Origin: Isochrysis galbana | Taxonomy: Eukaryota > Haptophyta > Isochrysidales > Isochrysidaceae | Length of the DNA: 64,000 nt | Assembly: GCA_018136815.1 (NCBI GenBank) | Contig: CM030934.1 | Span: forward strand, 6,902,573 to 6,966,572 | Reading direction: 5' to 3' | Shown here: positions 9,808 through 20,409 of the stretch, in pieces | How the letters are laid out: the number at the start of each line of letters is the position of its first letter | Position numbering within the stretch: position 1 is the stretch's first letter | The notes under the pieces: generated by a model | What the model was told of the DNA's origin: nothing | The model's input: the letters and a program-made list of their open reading frames with translations, nothing else | The model's database searches: none | Made by a program: the position numbers and the translations under genes

Positions 9808-12800
9808 ATGGGCGGCTACGACTCGACGAGCTGCGCTCCGTGCGACACCACCAACACTTCACGATACCACGCGCGTCCGGGCGTGCAGATCGCGCCCTCC
9901 ACCGTCAAGTACCACTGCTTCTCTGCCTCCGCCTCGTCCTCACCATCGTCCCGCTCTTCTCTCCTCTCTCTTGAGAAGATCTGCCGCCTCTCGCCTAAGC
10001 CAAAAGGGCATGAGCGCTTCTCGAGTGTCGAAGTTGTCCATGCCGGCGGCCCTCTTGCCGAGCAGCTCCTCTCCGTGCCGCGCATTGATGGGGCCTGCCC
10101 CGTGAGGGTCTATGAGTTGCCCGAGACGCACCTCGACCCGACTCAGGAGTTCAAGGCCATCTTCGAGCTGGAGGAGGCGATGATGTTGCAGCGCGCAAAC
10201 AGACAGTCGCTTATCGTCTGGATCGGCCGGCCTGATCGCCCGGAGCTCGACGGATTCGCAGGCTTCCTCGGCATGCTCCCATTCCGCGGAGTGAACGTCG
10301 CGCTTGTCTCAGCCGATGAGAGCGCGTACCCCGACCCCTTCCGCTACCGTACACCCTCGGGCGTGATCGAACATGACGCGACGGACCCGGCGCGTATGGG
10401 AAAATGCTGCATCGTCGCCATGTTCGGCCCGCTTGCCTCGCGCACCTTCACCAGCGAGCTGGCTGAGTGGAACCCGATTGATATCCAGCCGGCGTCACAC
10501 GAGCCAATGAAGCGCCTCCCCTTTAAGATCGCGGGCCTCCCGTTGCCCATGATCACGTACACGGGCGACTACGACAGTGGCGTCGAGGAGCTTGCCTCGC
10601 GTATCTCCGCTGCCTACACCGCCGACTCGCTCTTTCCCATTGTGAGCTGCGGTCAGGTGGTGGATGGCATCGGCTACGGGTTGGATGTGCTGCAGGCGCT
10701 CGAGCGGCGCGGTCACCGCGGCTACTACTTCACCCATCGCTCGGGCGAGACGAACAAACGGTGGGCAGAGTACGGCCAGCCCGAGCTACTTGAGCGTGTT
10801 TCGTCGGCCAAAGCTGCCGGCCAGACCGTTCTCTTTCTCGCCGTTGGTGGTGGCTGCAACGGCAATGCCACCGGCGTTGTTGCGGCGATGACGAACTCCC
10901 ACTTCATTGAGGTGCCCACCACGCCCCTTCACTACAACGACGCGACCACGTCAGCAAAGAAGGCCTTCTCGTTGGTCCGTGACGGCAAGATCCTCTCGAA
11001 GAACTTGCTCGGCACTTTCTTTCTTCCGCGCCTCGTCTTCTGCATCAATGAGGTGATGCTGACGTCCAACTCAGCGAGCATCCACTCGACGGTCGGTGAG
11101 TGCACCAAGACCATGAACATGGTGGCCATGGCCGACTCGGCTGCGGGTCAGCTCGATTACCACAACATCCTCGGCGCTCATGAGTTCGCCTCCGACACCA
11201 CAAAAATCCTCTCGTGCATCGATGGCTTTGAGCAACTCATCAGCTTCATTCACGATGGCGGAGTGCGTGCTGCCAAGCATGCCGTCCTTGACGTCGGCGC
11301 CCAGATAGCCTCCTTGCGAGCGCAGCCGTGCTCCTCGGCCAACGACAAGCGCATGGCCGAGCTTGTCGCCCTTCGCCGCGAGCTTCTCCGCACCTTCCGC
11401 CAGCGCTTCTACAGTCTTCCCGACGCCTCGCGCAAGGCCATCGACGAGTTCCTCACGGTGTCCAACCTAGAGATCGTGGGCGCTAAGGTGGCTTGGCTCC
11501 TTTCCTCTTCCCCGTGTGCCCTCTTTGTCGTCGCGACCCGTGCCCACACGGCTCAACCCCTTCCCCCGCTTTACGCCCTCAGGCCATGTTCCTGGCGTAT
11601 GAAGATCCCTTCGAGAAGTATCGCGCGCTGCTCTTCGAGTACGCGCACACCCTCGGCCACGCTGTCGAGGCGTGGTTAGCAGGCGTCATCGAGCGAGCGC
11701 GTGCAGCGGGGATCTCCGCTGAGGAGATTGAGCGCGCCACTCGCAACCACGGCCAGTGCGTCGGCATGGCGGTCATCTGGGCCGGTCATATCTCGGCCGA
11801 GATTGGCGCACTCACTGGCGAGGGGCTCGTCTGCCATCAAGCAATGGTCTACCTTTTCAACTCGTTTGGCGGGTTTTCCTTCGCTCCCGTGCGCGCGCTC
11901 TGCGACAAGTTGGACATCAGCAAGGAAGAGTTCCTGGAGGAGTGCCTCGCAGTGGTGCGGCTCGACAACAAGCGCGGCTACTGCGAATGCGCTGCCGATG
12001 TGAGCGTCGACCAGCTCGTCACTGGCCGGCCCGGTCGTATGCTCAAGTCGTCGGACGCCAACGCCGAGGTGCGCTACATGGTCACCATCGAGGAAGAACG
12101 CCAACGCCTCGCACTAGAGCGCGCTTTCGACCTGAAATTTGACCTCGTCGCCCACTTCGATGAGGGACGAGTTGTCTTCAAGCCGCTCGCCAGCTCGCCT
12201 CGCCCGTTGGGCACCGGCTCGCCCATCGCCACCGAGGTCCGCACCTGCATTCGCAAGGCTTGCCAGGCGGACGCTGAGGCTGCCATGCGGCAAGCTGCCT
12301 CGGAGGCGATCAAGCCACGCGTCGCCGATATGGCTACGCCCACCACCAACCTTGATGTGGCACCCGCCGAGTCGCAGCACGACCTTCGGCTGCCCTCCAG
12401 CGTGTCAGCGGCCAGCTCGGCCTCCTGGCCGGGTTTAGTGTCGAGCGGCGACGTGTCCGAGGCGTGGAGCTCAGAGGAAGAGGAAGACGCCCTCTCTCGT
12501 TGCACGACGTACGCGGATCTTCCAGCACGCGGCGCGGCTGCCGTGCACAATACCTCGATTCCTCCCACGCTTATCAAGACTGTTGGCGGCCACCTGACGT
12601 CACCAGCTATCCCAGTTGTGAAGACGTCTTCAGTGGTGCAATCTTCTTCGCAAGACGAGCTGCGTATGGCCATTGCAGAGATGAGCGACTTCTCGGGTAC
12701 GGTACCCTTCGAGTACCGGTCCGGTTACCAAAAGTGGCGCACTGGAAATTCTCGCGGTGCCAAGGGCGAGGCGCGTTCGTGGTGGGGCGACTTCGGCTCC

Positions 12801-12884
12801 GAAGAGGAACGCGCCCTCCGCTCATGGGAGGAGTTTTTGGCTAACGTAGCGCCGCGCCCGCGCGCTGAATTGGTCGGCTATTAG
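9808..12884 (+). CDS. Sugar-phosphate cyclase (3-dehydroquinate synthase superfamily), two exons, very long
   Basis: Exons 9808-11487 and 11583-12884 give about 993 aa; the intron keeps the frame (phase 0). The core belongs to the 3-dehydroquinate synthase fold, which uses NAD+ and a divalent metal to cyclise a sugar phosphate. Visible motifs: GGGCNGNATG from residue 347 (NAD loop), VPTTPLHYNDATTSAKKA, KNLLGTFFLPRLV, GECTK with E431 as first metal ligand, then EYAHTLGH with H582, and NHGQCVGM with H616. The GN in place of the GD of dehydroquinate synthases and the DATTSAKKA segment suggest an EEVS/2-deoxy-scyllo-inosose-synthase-like branch rather than the shikimate enzyme. Family members are about 350-450 aa. 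Here there are roughly 230 extra residues at the N-terminus, a longer loop between the two metal histidines, and a C-terminal extension of about 280 residues that is Ser-rich then W-rich. The product is not predictable. Confidence 0.85.
11488..11582 (+). other. Intron of the cyclase gene (95 nt, GT-AG)
   Basis: It starts GTGGCT after codon AAG and ends in a pyrimidine-rich stretch with CCCTCAG. Removing it joins residue 560 (K) to AMFLAYEDPF in the correct frame and restores the run into the EYAHTLGH metal motif. Confidence 0.85.
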
Positions 12885-14413
12885 CAAAGATGAGCGTGCA
12901 TGGCGTCGTGGGTTAGGATTGGACAAGCGCGCCCTCTGCAGTCCAAGGCGTAGGTGGAAGCACTTCGTTTGCGATACGCCGCGTCGCATTTGCGGCACCG
13001 TACGTGTGCGCCACCTCGCATCGTCATCCCTAGCCAAGGGGGTGGCACTCATGCATAGGCAATGTGGACCTGACTGGGCCACAACTGACGGGAAGAAGCG
13101 ATCCAACGACATTCTAAGCCGCCATGCCCGTCACCACATCATTGGATCCTGATTGGTCTCGTCTACACGGCCCGCACGCTGTGGCCTCGAGCCATTGCCG
13201 GATCGTTAAGGATATCAATAGGATAGTTAGGTAGTCTAGCCCAAGCTCTCGTCGCATTCTTAGTTGCTTCATTGCGCCGCCTTGCGGTCACCACTAGGCG
13301 TCGACAAAGCCCTCAAGGTCAATACGTAGGCAGCATATTCTTCCTCTCCGTGCCGAGGTTCTGTCCTCACCGGTGTATCATCCCTTTATTCGCACGGTCT
13401 TCTCCTGATCTAGGTCAACGTGCGTGCTTGCGCGCGCCTGATGTTTTCATGGCTAACTCCATCAGCTAAGGCTTGCCCTCCACGCACGTCGTGCCCCGCG
13501 CTTGTACTGCGCCATGCCGTCCTAGATCAACGCGGCCCCAGGTACCGCTCGTTGTTCTGGAGTCGGAGTTGAGTGTCAGTCAGCTCGTACCACATTTTGG
13601 TGCTCCGTGCTCCGTATCCTTAATTAAGCCTGAATAGTAGCATTTCACATTGCTTTTTTTTTTGCTATGTTTCGAGCGTTGTTGCGAGTAGGGGGGGTTG
13701 CCCGTTCCCCCTTGTACATCCCCGACCGTTAGGTTTTCTTCGCGTGACTCCCTCCCCGCCGTCATGCCCCCGTGCCCCCTCCCTGCATTGCGTTTTCTTT
13801 CCCGCCATCAGGTTTCCCCGCGAGCCCCCCTCTTTGTTGTCACGCTCCGACGCCCCCTTCCCCCACGTCGGCCCACTAGGTCCGTCCCCCCCCCTCTCTC
13901 CCCCCCGTTCTTTCCCCGAGTGTCTCCTTGAGTTTCCGGCCTCGTTTCATCCCTCTCTCTTCCCGCGTGTTTTTTCCTTCCCGGTGTTTACTCTTCCCGT
14001 GAGTGTCCTCTCCCTTGTTCTCCGTCTCGCGCGACCAGCGCCACCGCTCGAGCGCTCCCGTGCCCCTCTTGTCTGCCTGTGCCCTCCGAGCTCGTCCCGC
14101 CCGTCCTCATGCCGTCCGAGACCGAACCCTCGGTCTCGCCTTCGTCCGCGCGTGCCTCCCCCGTCCGTGTCACCCCATCCCTATCTCCTGTGCCCTCCTC
14201 CGTTTGTACTTCACATGTTACTACCACACACAGCCCCTCCACATCAACACACACAACAGCCACAGCCTCCCATCACTCAGCACAACCACATGGTAGCGGA
14301 GGCGCGGAGGCGTGCCGTCCACGCCCTCCCATCCAGCACCACCCTCCCACCTCCCCGCCGCCGACGCCCCCGACTCGCCAACATTCGACCAACCCATGAT
14401 CTCTCACACCACC
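12885..14413. other. Intergenic; no gene seen, CT-rich from 13.7 kb
   Basis: Nothing recognisable in 12885-13680. From about 13690 to 14300 the DNA is C/T-rich with frequent CCCCC runs, giving Pro/Ser/Arg-rich open frames I do not accept as genes. Its position before repeat B resembles the CT-rich leader before copy 1 at 5.1-5.9 kb, so it may be retroelement leader. Confidence 0.45.
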
Positions 14414-14625
14414 CAGCCACCCCCAGTCGCCTGCCACCACCTCCCACAAGCCTCCTTCCACACTTCCGCGCCCTCCGTGCGTCGTACGTCGTGCGTCGAT
14501 CACCATGCCCGTAGTCACCCCCGAGGAAAGCTCCATGAGCTCCCACCAAGAACCGCATTCCGCGCTAGCTGCCGGCGCGCCCTCGCAGGCAATCTCCAAG
14601 AGTGAGATCAGCCTTGCTCTGACAG
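14414..14625 (+). repeat. Dispersed repeat B, copy 2
   Basis: Nearly identical to 5937-6158; ATG at 14505 opens the same MPVVTPEESS frame. After CTCTGACAG the sequence changes to unrelated DNA. Confidence 0.8.
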
Positions 14626-14971
14626 AGCCTCGCCGCCACCAGCCTCGCCTCTACCCAGCCTCGCAGCCCATCATCCATCGTCACTGAGAGGCATGGCCGC
14701 TCGCTCGCGGTTCGGACCAACACACTTCTGCCACTTTGTTTGCAACGTCCACGACAGAGACGTACACCAGGGCCGCAGGGAAGGTCTGATCCGGGTAGTC
14801 CGTTGAGGGCTCCAAGTTGATGAAGGCTAGCGATTGAAGATCGGGAACGAATGAGTGCTCCGGCGGCATCAGCAAAGGTAATGCTGGCGGCGCAACGGCG
14901 CCGATCCCATAGAAGTCGGCACCAGCATAATCACGTGCTTCGGTGCTTATGTTGCCGTCTGCGATGAATTC

Positions 14972-15812
14972 TTGGTAGAATGTTTGAAGGCCGAGGGAGA
15001 GCTGGGCGGCATCACCAAGGCTCTGAATATTGACTGTCACACAATCCAACTCCCACTGGACGACGATGGTGCCTTTCGCAAGGCTGCGCTGCAGGCACTC
15101 GTGCACACCGTCGGGGCCGTCTGCATGCTGCACGATGGGTCGCTGCTGATGAAGACGGAGGGGCTTGGGTTCACCCTCCTCCGTGGCGGCTGGGGCGCGC
15201 CCTACCCACACGTCAATGCGCCCATCTTCGAAGGCTGGATGGAAGCAGAAGGGATGTGTGCTGACGCTCAACGCTGCAGCACTCTCCTTGATCAACCACG
15301 ACACCGCCACATGCGAGCCCTCCATAAGCCTTACCGTCATGAACAAGTCCATCATAAGGCGTCTCTCTTTCGCTGGATTTCGCCACATGGAGTTGACGGT
15401 GCAGGACAGCACGTGCCTGCAGCTCATCTTCGTTGACTTCCTCTTCAAGTACGACCTGCACTCCCACTTCACGTACCACCAAGATCTTCGGCACGGAAAG
15501 TCGGCGGTCTTCACGGCAGTTGTTAAGCTTACAGCAGATGAAAGCAGCCTTCACGTCGCCGGCGCTGCAGCGCCCGCTGTTTTCAAGGAGATTGGTGACG
15601 CCCACGTGCTACTGTCTCGCATGTACCACAGGTCTGGCGCAAGCACTGCTCGCACAGTGCTGGCTGTCTTCTTCTACAAGATCGGCAGGGAGCGCACGCG
15701 TCTGGAATCAGCCGGAGTCGAGACGGACGAACAGCACGAGGAAACGCAACAGGGTGAAACAGCGGAGGGAGCATGTTCGAGCGACAGCGACAATCACGCG
15801 TCCAGCCTCTGA
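14972..15812 (+). CDS. Unidentified protein gene with a reading-frame switch
   Basis: Two plus-strand frames with strong GC3 overlap: one from ATG 14972 containing FRKAALQALVHTVGAV, the other open to the stop at 15810-15812 and containing CVLTLNAAALSLINHDT and KYDLHSHFTYHQ. The change of frame falls between about 15180 and 15245, through a very short intron, an indel or an assembly error; I could not settle which. The C-terminus is acidic and Glu/Gln-rich. The fold is unknown; the arrangement of short beta-strand-like blocks faintly recalls 9-1-1 checkpoint clamp subunits such as Rad9, but I would not name it. A minus-strand frame at 14681-15514 is also long and protein-like in its last 100 codons, so a convergent or antisense gene cannot be excluded. 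Confidence 0.4.
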
Positions 15813-17072
15813 AAATGGCCCCCCCGCTGGAGTCTGGAGTGCACTTCATGTGTTCAGCGCGGGGCTGTTGTGTTGCTGCTGCACTTCCGATGCTGCTGCT
15901 GCGCTTCCCATGTCCGCATAAGTGAATGAATCAGCTTGAGGATCTTGTGTTGAATAGAACGGGTGTGTGCGCGCGGGCTTCGATGTGCGCGCGCGGGATT
16001 CGCAGCTGTATGTGGCGTCGATGCCGCAGTTGGAGTGAAGGAGTGTGCGTGCAGTGCAGGTGCCTGCTTATTTTTCCCGATAACATGGGTGGTGTGCCCC
16101 ACCACTTGATCAATTTTGGCTCTCAACTTGCAATCCCACGGGAGCACGATCAACAGCCACCTTGGCGGGCTACTGGCCGCCCAGCGCGCCCCGTTCACCG
16201 TGTCTTCACCTGCACCTGCAGTTCCTGCACTCTCACCTTCACCTGCACCTTCACTGAAGAAAAAACTTCGGACCAGCACCTTCCCAGTTGGAAAAATTTT
16301 CTATTAATGCGGGACGCTAAGCCTTCGCCTTCTGAAGGAGCCCAGCCGGAGAGCGCCTGACTCACCACTGGTTGCCAAATCTGCGACACCACTGACTTCG
16401 GGCGCTCGACTGGCGACCTCTGCGGCCTCAGCAGCATCCTCGCAGTTTGTCGCTGCAGCACTCCAGCAACCCCGGGAGTGCGCAACGCTACCCCTTCGCC
16501 GTCTGAAGGAGCCTAGGCCCCAGACATGACCATGAATGCAAGCCGGGGCGCTCAGATGACCCGCCCACCCGCTCCCGGGCTCTGCCAGGGTCTCTGCAGG
16601 GCCGGCAGGGACATCTTCACCTGCGTCTTCACCTGCGTCGGCGTGCAGCATCGGCCAGCGGCTCAGTGCAGGTGCGCATCTTTTTATGCGGGGCTTGTGG
16701 CCGCGCCCTCGTGGGAAGGGCCGGAGGAGAGGAGAGTCGCGCCGGCGCGGTCCGTCGCAACATATCATCTATGAGGTTAGTTTTTGGGCAGCCCTCGAGC
16801 ATCGCAACGGCTGCAACCCTAGTTTAGTTGTCAACACATCACATATCGGAAGAATTGCAAAGCAAAAGACACGCAAGAGATGCATATCCCGGTGACACGT
16901 CAGCCGCCCACCTTCGCCTCGCCGGCACCTCAACTATGCTCGTCCCCGCACGTCCATATTCACGACAACGTGCACGCGACCAGGACATCCGTTCATCTAC
17001 GACACGTCGACATATAAGAAGCCAGTGCACAACACGCTCTGTTGCAAGCTAACGGTGGTTGTTGTTCTATTC
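15813..17072. other. Intergenic with short internal repeats
   Basis: No gene is supported. Contains CACCTGCA-type tandem repeats at 16206-16252 and 16615-16645 and a repeated segment with CTTCTGAAGGAGCC at 16312-16345 and 16487-16516, each able to form a small hairpin. Confidence 0.45.
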
Positions 17073-18620
17073 TCATCCCCCACTCTTGGCATAATCTACT
17101 CGCAATAGTTGGCGCGAAAGTTTGAGCTTTGCTCCATGCACATCGCGAGCAAAAAGGTTGTCTATGTCGTCGATAGCGCTGGGGACCTGTCGCAGCGCCC
17201 TCATGAGCTCGGAGGGATCCCGAATGGCGACAAGTTGCTTTTGTCGCCGCTTTAGCAACGCAATGGACACACGGAAAAGTGGCTCAAGCGAGCGCTCGTA
17301 AAACACAAGATCCAGCAGGCGAACACCCATGGCGAAGGGAAATTGGTCTAGACCAAACGTCATGAACCACTGTGTCGCAAAAAGCGAAGGGTGCACACTG
17401 TGCTTTTGCAAGTGGAGCGCAAGCTTGGGGACCTGCTTGTCCATCTGCATTTGCAACTCTTCTAGGCAGTCCAAGAGTAATGGCAGTCCTGGAAGGTACA
17501 TTCTCCGGAAGCCAAGCGGGCCTAAAAGGTGCGCAAATGTGCGGAACGCCACATCCGGAGTCATATACATGAGCAGTGTTCCCGCCACAAAGTTCATCGA
17601 CTGGCAGTACAGCACCTCGGAGTCGTGCAGCGCATACATGCGCAACAGTGTCCGCAGCAGGTCAACGCCTGGGGGGCCCGCCTCCCCCGTCGCATGACCG
17701 AATTCAGTTACAAACCCGTCCATGACTCCACTGCTAAACGACGAGACAACAGAGGATGAGGTGGTTGATATTTCTGAGGGCTCGTTCGAGGCTGTGCCCA
17801 AGGGTTCAGACGGCTGATCGCTGGCGTCTGTGTCTGCTCGCCGGAGCGACGCCATCATCTCACGATGGAGCCCCTCTTTCTCCTTGTCTGTGGGTTCATC
17901 GTGCTCGACCATCTCGAAGGGCTCGTCTAGTGTGAGCGGCTCATCGTCTGCTGCGAGCTTCCTACCAGGCAACGCAGGAGGTTTCGTACCCTCCACTGCT
18001 GGCAAGGACTCGCTTGCCGTCATGTCCGCATTAACCCTTCCCGAAGAAGACGCCACAACATGTGACTGGCAACAGGTGTTGGGCCCGCCGCACCACGCCG
18101 CTCCGTTGGCGGCACCCCCCCCGCCCATCACGTTCTGAGGCTTGGTGGGCAACCATAAAAAGTGTGATGGGAACGTGCGGTTGAGGTCGAGCTCAATCTG
18201 GTCAACGATTGCTGGATCAAGCTCCTCTGGGGGTGGCTCGGCAGTAGCGCGGTCACGTAGCTCACTGTATGCAGGGCCGTCCCACGTGCGCGAGCCGGAG
18301 AGCGTCTGCCAGACGAGGCCGCGGATAGCATCGGGTATGCCCTTGTAAACTCGCCTTTCCAGTTGAGTCCTACGCGCGGCGGAGAGCGCTCCGCGATGCT
18401 CAGGGCTGAGAGAGGCGAAGTCGTCGTTGGAGCGCATTGCAACCCATTTCAGGAGTCTCCGGTTCTCCTTTAGGAGCCTAGTCCTCTCGGTGGGAGGAGG
18501 GGGCAGCTGGGCGCGAGCGACGAAGCCCCATCGGTCTGTCGGCGGCGGTATGCTGAATCCCGGCTCGTCGTTCGAGTGGATGCTCTGCGATCCCTCAGTG
18601 GAGCGCTCCTCCTTGCCCAT
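17073..18620 (-). CDS. TBC domain Rab GTPase-activating protein
   Basis: 515 aa from the ATG at 18620 (MGKEERSTEG); the frame stays open upstream only through a low-complexity tract, so this start is preferred. The TBC domain begins at about residue 95 (GIPDAIRGLVWQTLSG). The arginine finger is IELDLNR with R148 and the glutamine finger is YCQ with Q340, so both catalytic residues are present and the protein should stimulate GTP hydrolysis by a Rab on membranes. The two fingers are usually about 40 residues apart; here about 190, owing to a Ser/Pro/Glu-rich insertion (roughly 165-315). The remainder, with MYLPGLPLLL, HLQKHSVHPSLFATQWFMT and FPF, is typical TBC. No introns needed. The Rab partner is unknown. 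Confidence 0.9.
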   Translation of the reverse strand: MGKEERSTEGSQSIHSNDEPGFSIPPPTDRWGFVARAQLPPPPTERTRLLKENRRLLKWVAMRSNDDFASLSPEHRGALSAARRTQLERRVYKGIPDAIRGLVWQTLSGSRTWDGPAYSELRDRATAEPPPEELDPAIVDQIELDLNRTFPSHFLWLPTKPQNVMGGGGAANGAAWCGGPNTCCQSHVVASSSGRVNADMTASESLPAVEGTKPPALPGRKLAADDEPLTLDEPFEMVEHDEPTDKEKEGLHREMMASLRRADTDASDQPSEPLGTASNEPSEISTTSSSVVSSFSSGVMDGFVTEFGHATGEAGPPGVDLLRTLLRMYALHDSEVLYCQSMNFVAGTLLMYMTPDVAFRTFAHLLGPLGFRRMYLPGLPLLLDCLEELQMQMDKQVPKLALHLQKHSVHPSLFATQWFMTFGLDQFPFAMGVRLLDLVFYERSLEPLFRVSIALLKRRQKQLVAIRDPSELMRALRQVPSAIDDIDNLFARDVHGAKLKLSRQLLRVDYAKSGG

Positions 18621-19200
18621 TGGAGAGGGAGGGTAAGGGGAAGGAGCGGAGGGAAGGGAGAAGTGGGGGTGGGGGAGTGGGGTGGAGGAAGGGGAGGGTG
18701 TGTGGAGGGAGAGGGGGAGGGGAGGTGGTGGTGGTGTGGGTGGGCGGGGTGGAGCGGGAGTTGGGGTTGGGGAGGGGCGGGGGGGAGAGGGAGAAGGAGG
18801 CGAGAGGGAAGAAGGGGGGAGGAGGGGTGGGGGGGAAGGGAAAAGGGGGAAGGAGCAGCCAGGGGCGGACCGGGAGAGGGAGGGGGGGCGAGTTACAAAG
18901 AAGAGGGTGAAGAGAGAGAAAGAGGATGAGAGAGGGTGGGGGGCGAGGGGAGAGAAGAATGCACAGGAAGGAGAGATAGGAGACCGAGAGATGGGCTGAG
19001 AAGAAGGGAGAATGTGAGGGGGTGAGAGAGGTATAAGAGAGAGTCGAGAGGGGGAGGAAGGGAGAGAGAGCGAGGATGAAGAGAGAGAGAGAGAGAGAGA
19101 GTAAGAATGAGAGAGGGAAGAGAGGGAGAGCGAGCGAGATGAGGAGGAAAAGAGCTGAGGTATTGTAGTCAGAAAAGGGGGGGCGCGAGCTCTCCTCATT
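18621..19200 (-). promoter_or_regulatory. Pyrimidine-rich tract upstream of the TBC gene
   Basis: On the coding (minus) strand this is almost pure C/T, including a (CT)n run near 19080-19100. Read as protein it is only Ser, Leu and Pro. Probably promoter or 5' UTR; same position and composition as the tract before the cyclase gene. Confidence 0.4.
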
Positions 19201-20409
19201 TTAGTAGATCTAGAGGAGAGACAGCGAGAAAAGACCGCCTGATGAAAGGAGAGAATGTGGTACTCGTACTTGTGGGGGCCGAAGAGAGAGAGGAAAACAA
19301 ATAAGACTTCAAGAGTTTTTCTTAAATAGGGGCGAATATGAAAGCATGATTGGAAATATTCTGTGCGCTGTCTCTCCGAAGAAAGTCATCCTCCCTCATC
19401 GTGGCGAGGCAGGTGTGCGTTTAGTGTTTATTAGTAAACAAATGGCGCTTCCTACCGTGAATATGTACCGGGGGGGGCCTTGAGCGTCCTTGCGTCGGGG
19501 GTGGCCTTGGAGCGAGCGTTCTGGGATGGTCCTGGTGGGGCATCGCGATGTGACTGCAGGTGGCTGCGTGGCTGCGGAGCGGGGAGGGGGAGGGGGGAGC
19601 GGTCGGCGCGCGCTCGCTGAAACTATAAGGCCAATGGTTTGCTATGGGTAGTGAAGAGTGAAGAGTAGCATTACGAATTGCCACATTCTTGCAATGTGTA
19701 GTGCGTAGCGTGGGCATTCTATTATCTATTGTGCACTGTGCGCTTTTCGAGTTATTATTCTCAGGGGGATTTTTGTACGCTTCTTTTAGGCTTGTGCACA
19801 TGTGGGATAGTAGGTGCGTGTAGTGTGTAGCCCAGAATCCAGAATCTTCAGATTCAAATGATTTTTTGGGTTTAGCAGGCTTGTGCACATAGCATAATTA
19901 GCTCACAGCGTTGGGTAAGTAGGGCGCCTGCCGCCGCACCCCTGAGGGTGAGGAACATTCGCAGTGGAACATGGGTGGACCATGGAGGATCCCACGGAGG
20001 CGCTCGCTAGGATCCCTCGCACCGCCCGCGCTTAGCTTTTGGGTGGCGAGTAGCATTGGCAACCAATGATGCCCAATGCAGCTATTCCGCGGCTCCGCGC
20101 CCACGGTCGCACCACTTGTTCAGTGGCGAATTTTGATCAGTAAGGGCCACCCCTGTCCATCGAACATTGAACGGCAAACGACTCCGCTTGAACCCGCTGT
20201 CTGGCCGCTTAGCCTGCTTGATGCCCAGCCAGCCGTCAATCCTCTGCCATCTATCCTGACATTGCCAACTTACGGTGGCCAATGGCCAGAGATACTTGCA
20301 AGCGACTCACTTGCGAGCGACCCACAGAGAAGATTGGAGCGTTCCGCCACACATGCCACATGCACGCCAGCCACGTGACTCACAACAACAACATCGGCTC
20401 TCTTCTGAG
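19201..20409. other. Intergenic, no gene seen
   Basis: Mixed AG-rich sequence next to the TBC promoter, then moderately GC-rich DNA. GTGTGTAGCCCAGAATC at 19827-19843 recurs near 42870-42886. Nothing else is supported. Confidence 0.45.

Noticed and set aside
9267-9974. A 235-codon frame before and over the cyclase start
   Set aside because: Low-complexity translation of the CT tract; the cyclase frame is the one that carries motifs.
13744-14514. A 256-codon Pro/Ser/Arg-rich frame
   Set aside because: Entirely within C/T-rich leader-like DNA and runs into repeat B; no domain.
14681-15514. Minus-strand 277-codon frame as a gene
   Set aside because: Partly shadows the plus-strand frames; kept only as an open question in the findings.
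14972-15812. Naming the 15 kb gene Rad9
   Set aside because: Resemblance rests on loose strand patterns; no diagnostic motif and the frame is unresolved. A profile search for the Rad9/Rad1/Hus1 families would decide.
18576-18999. Gly/Arg/Glu-rich plus-strand frames at 18.6-19.0 kb
   Set aside because: They are the complement of the pyrimidine-rich tract upstream of the TBC gene; composition only.
18621-19199. In-frame N-terminal extension of the TBC protein (193 codons)
   Set aside because: Almost only Ser, Leu and Pro from a C/T tract; a good ATG follows at 18620.
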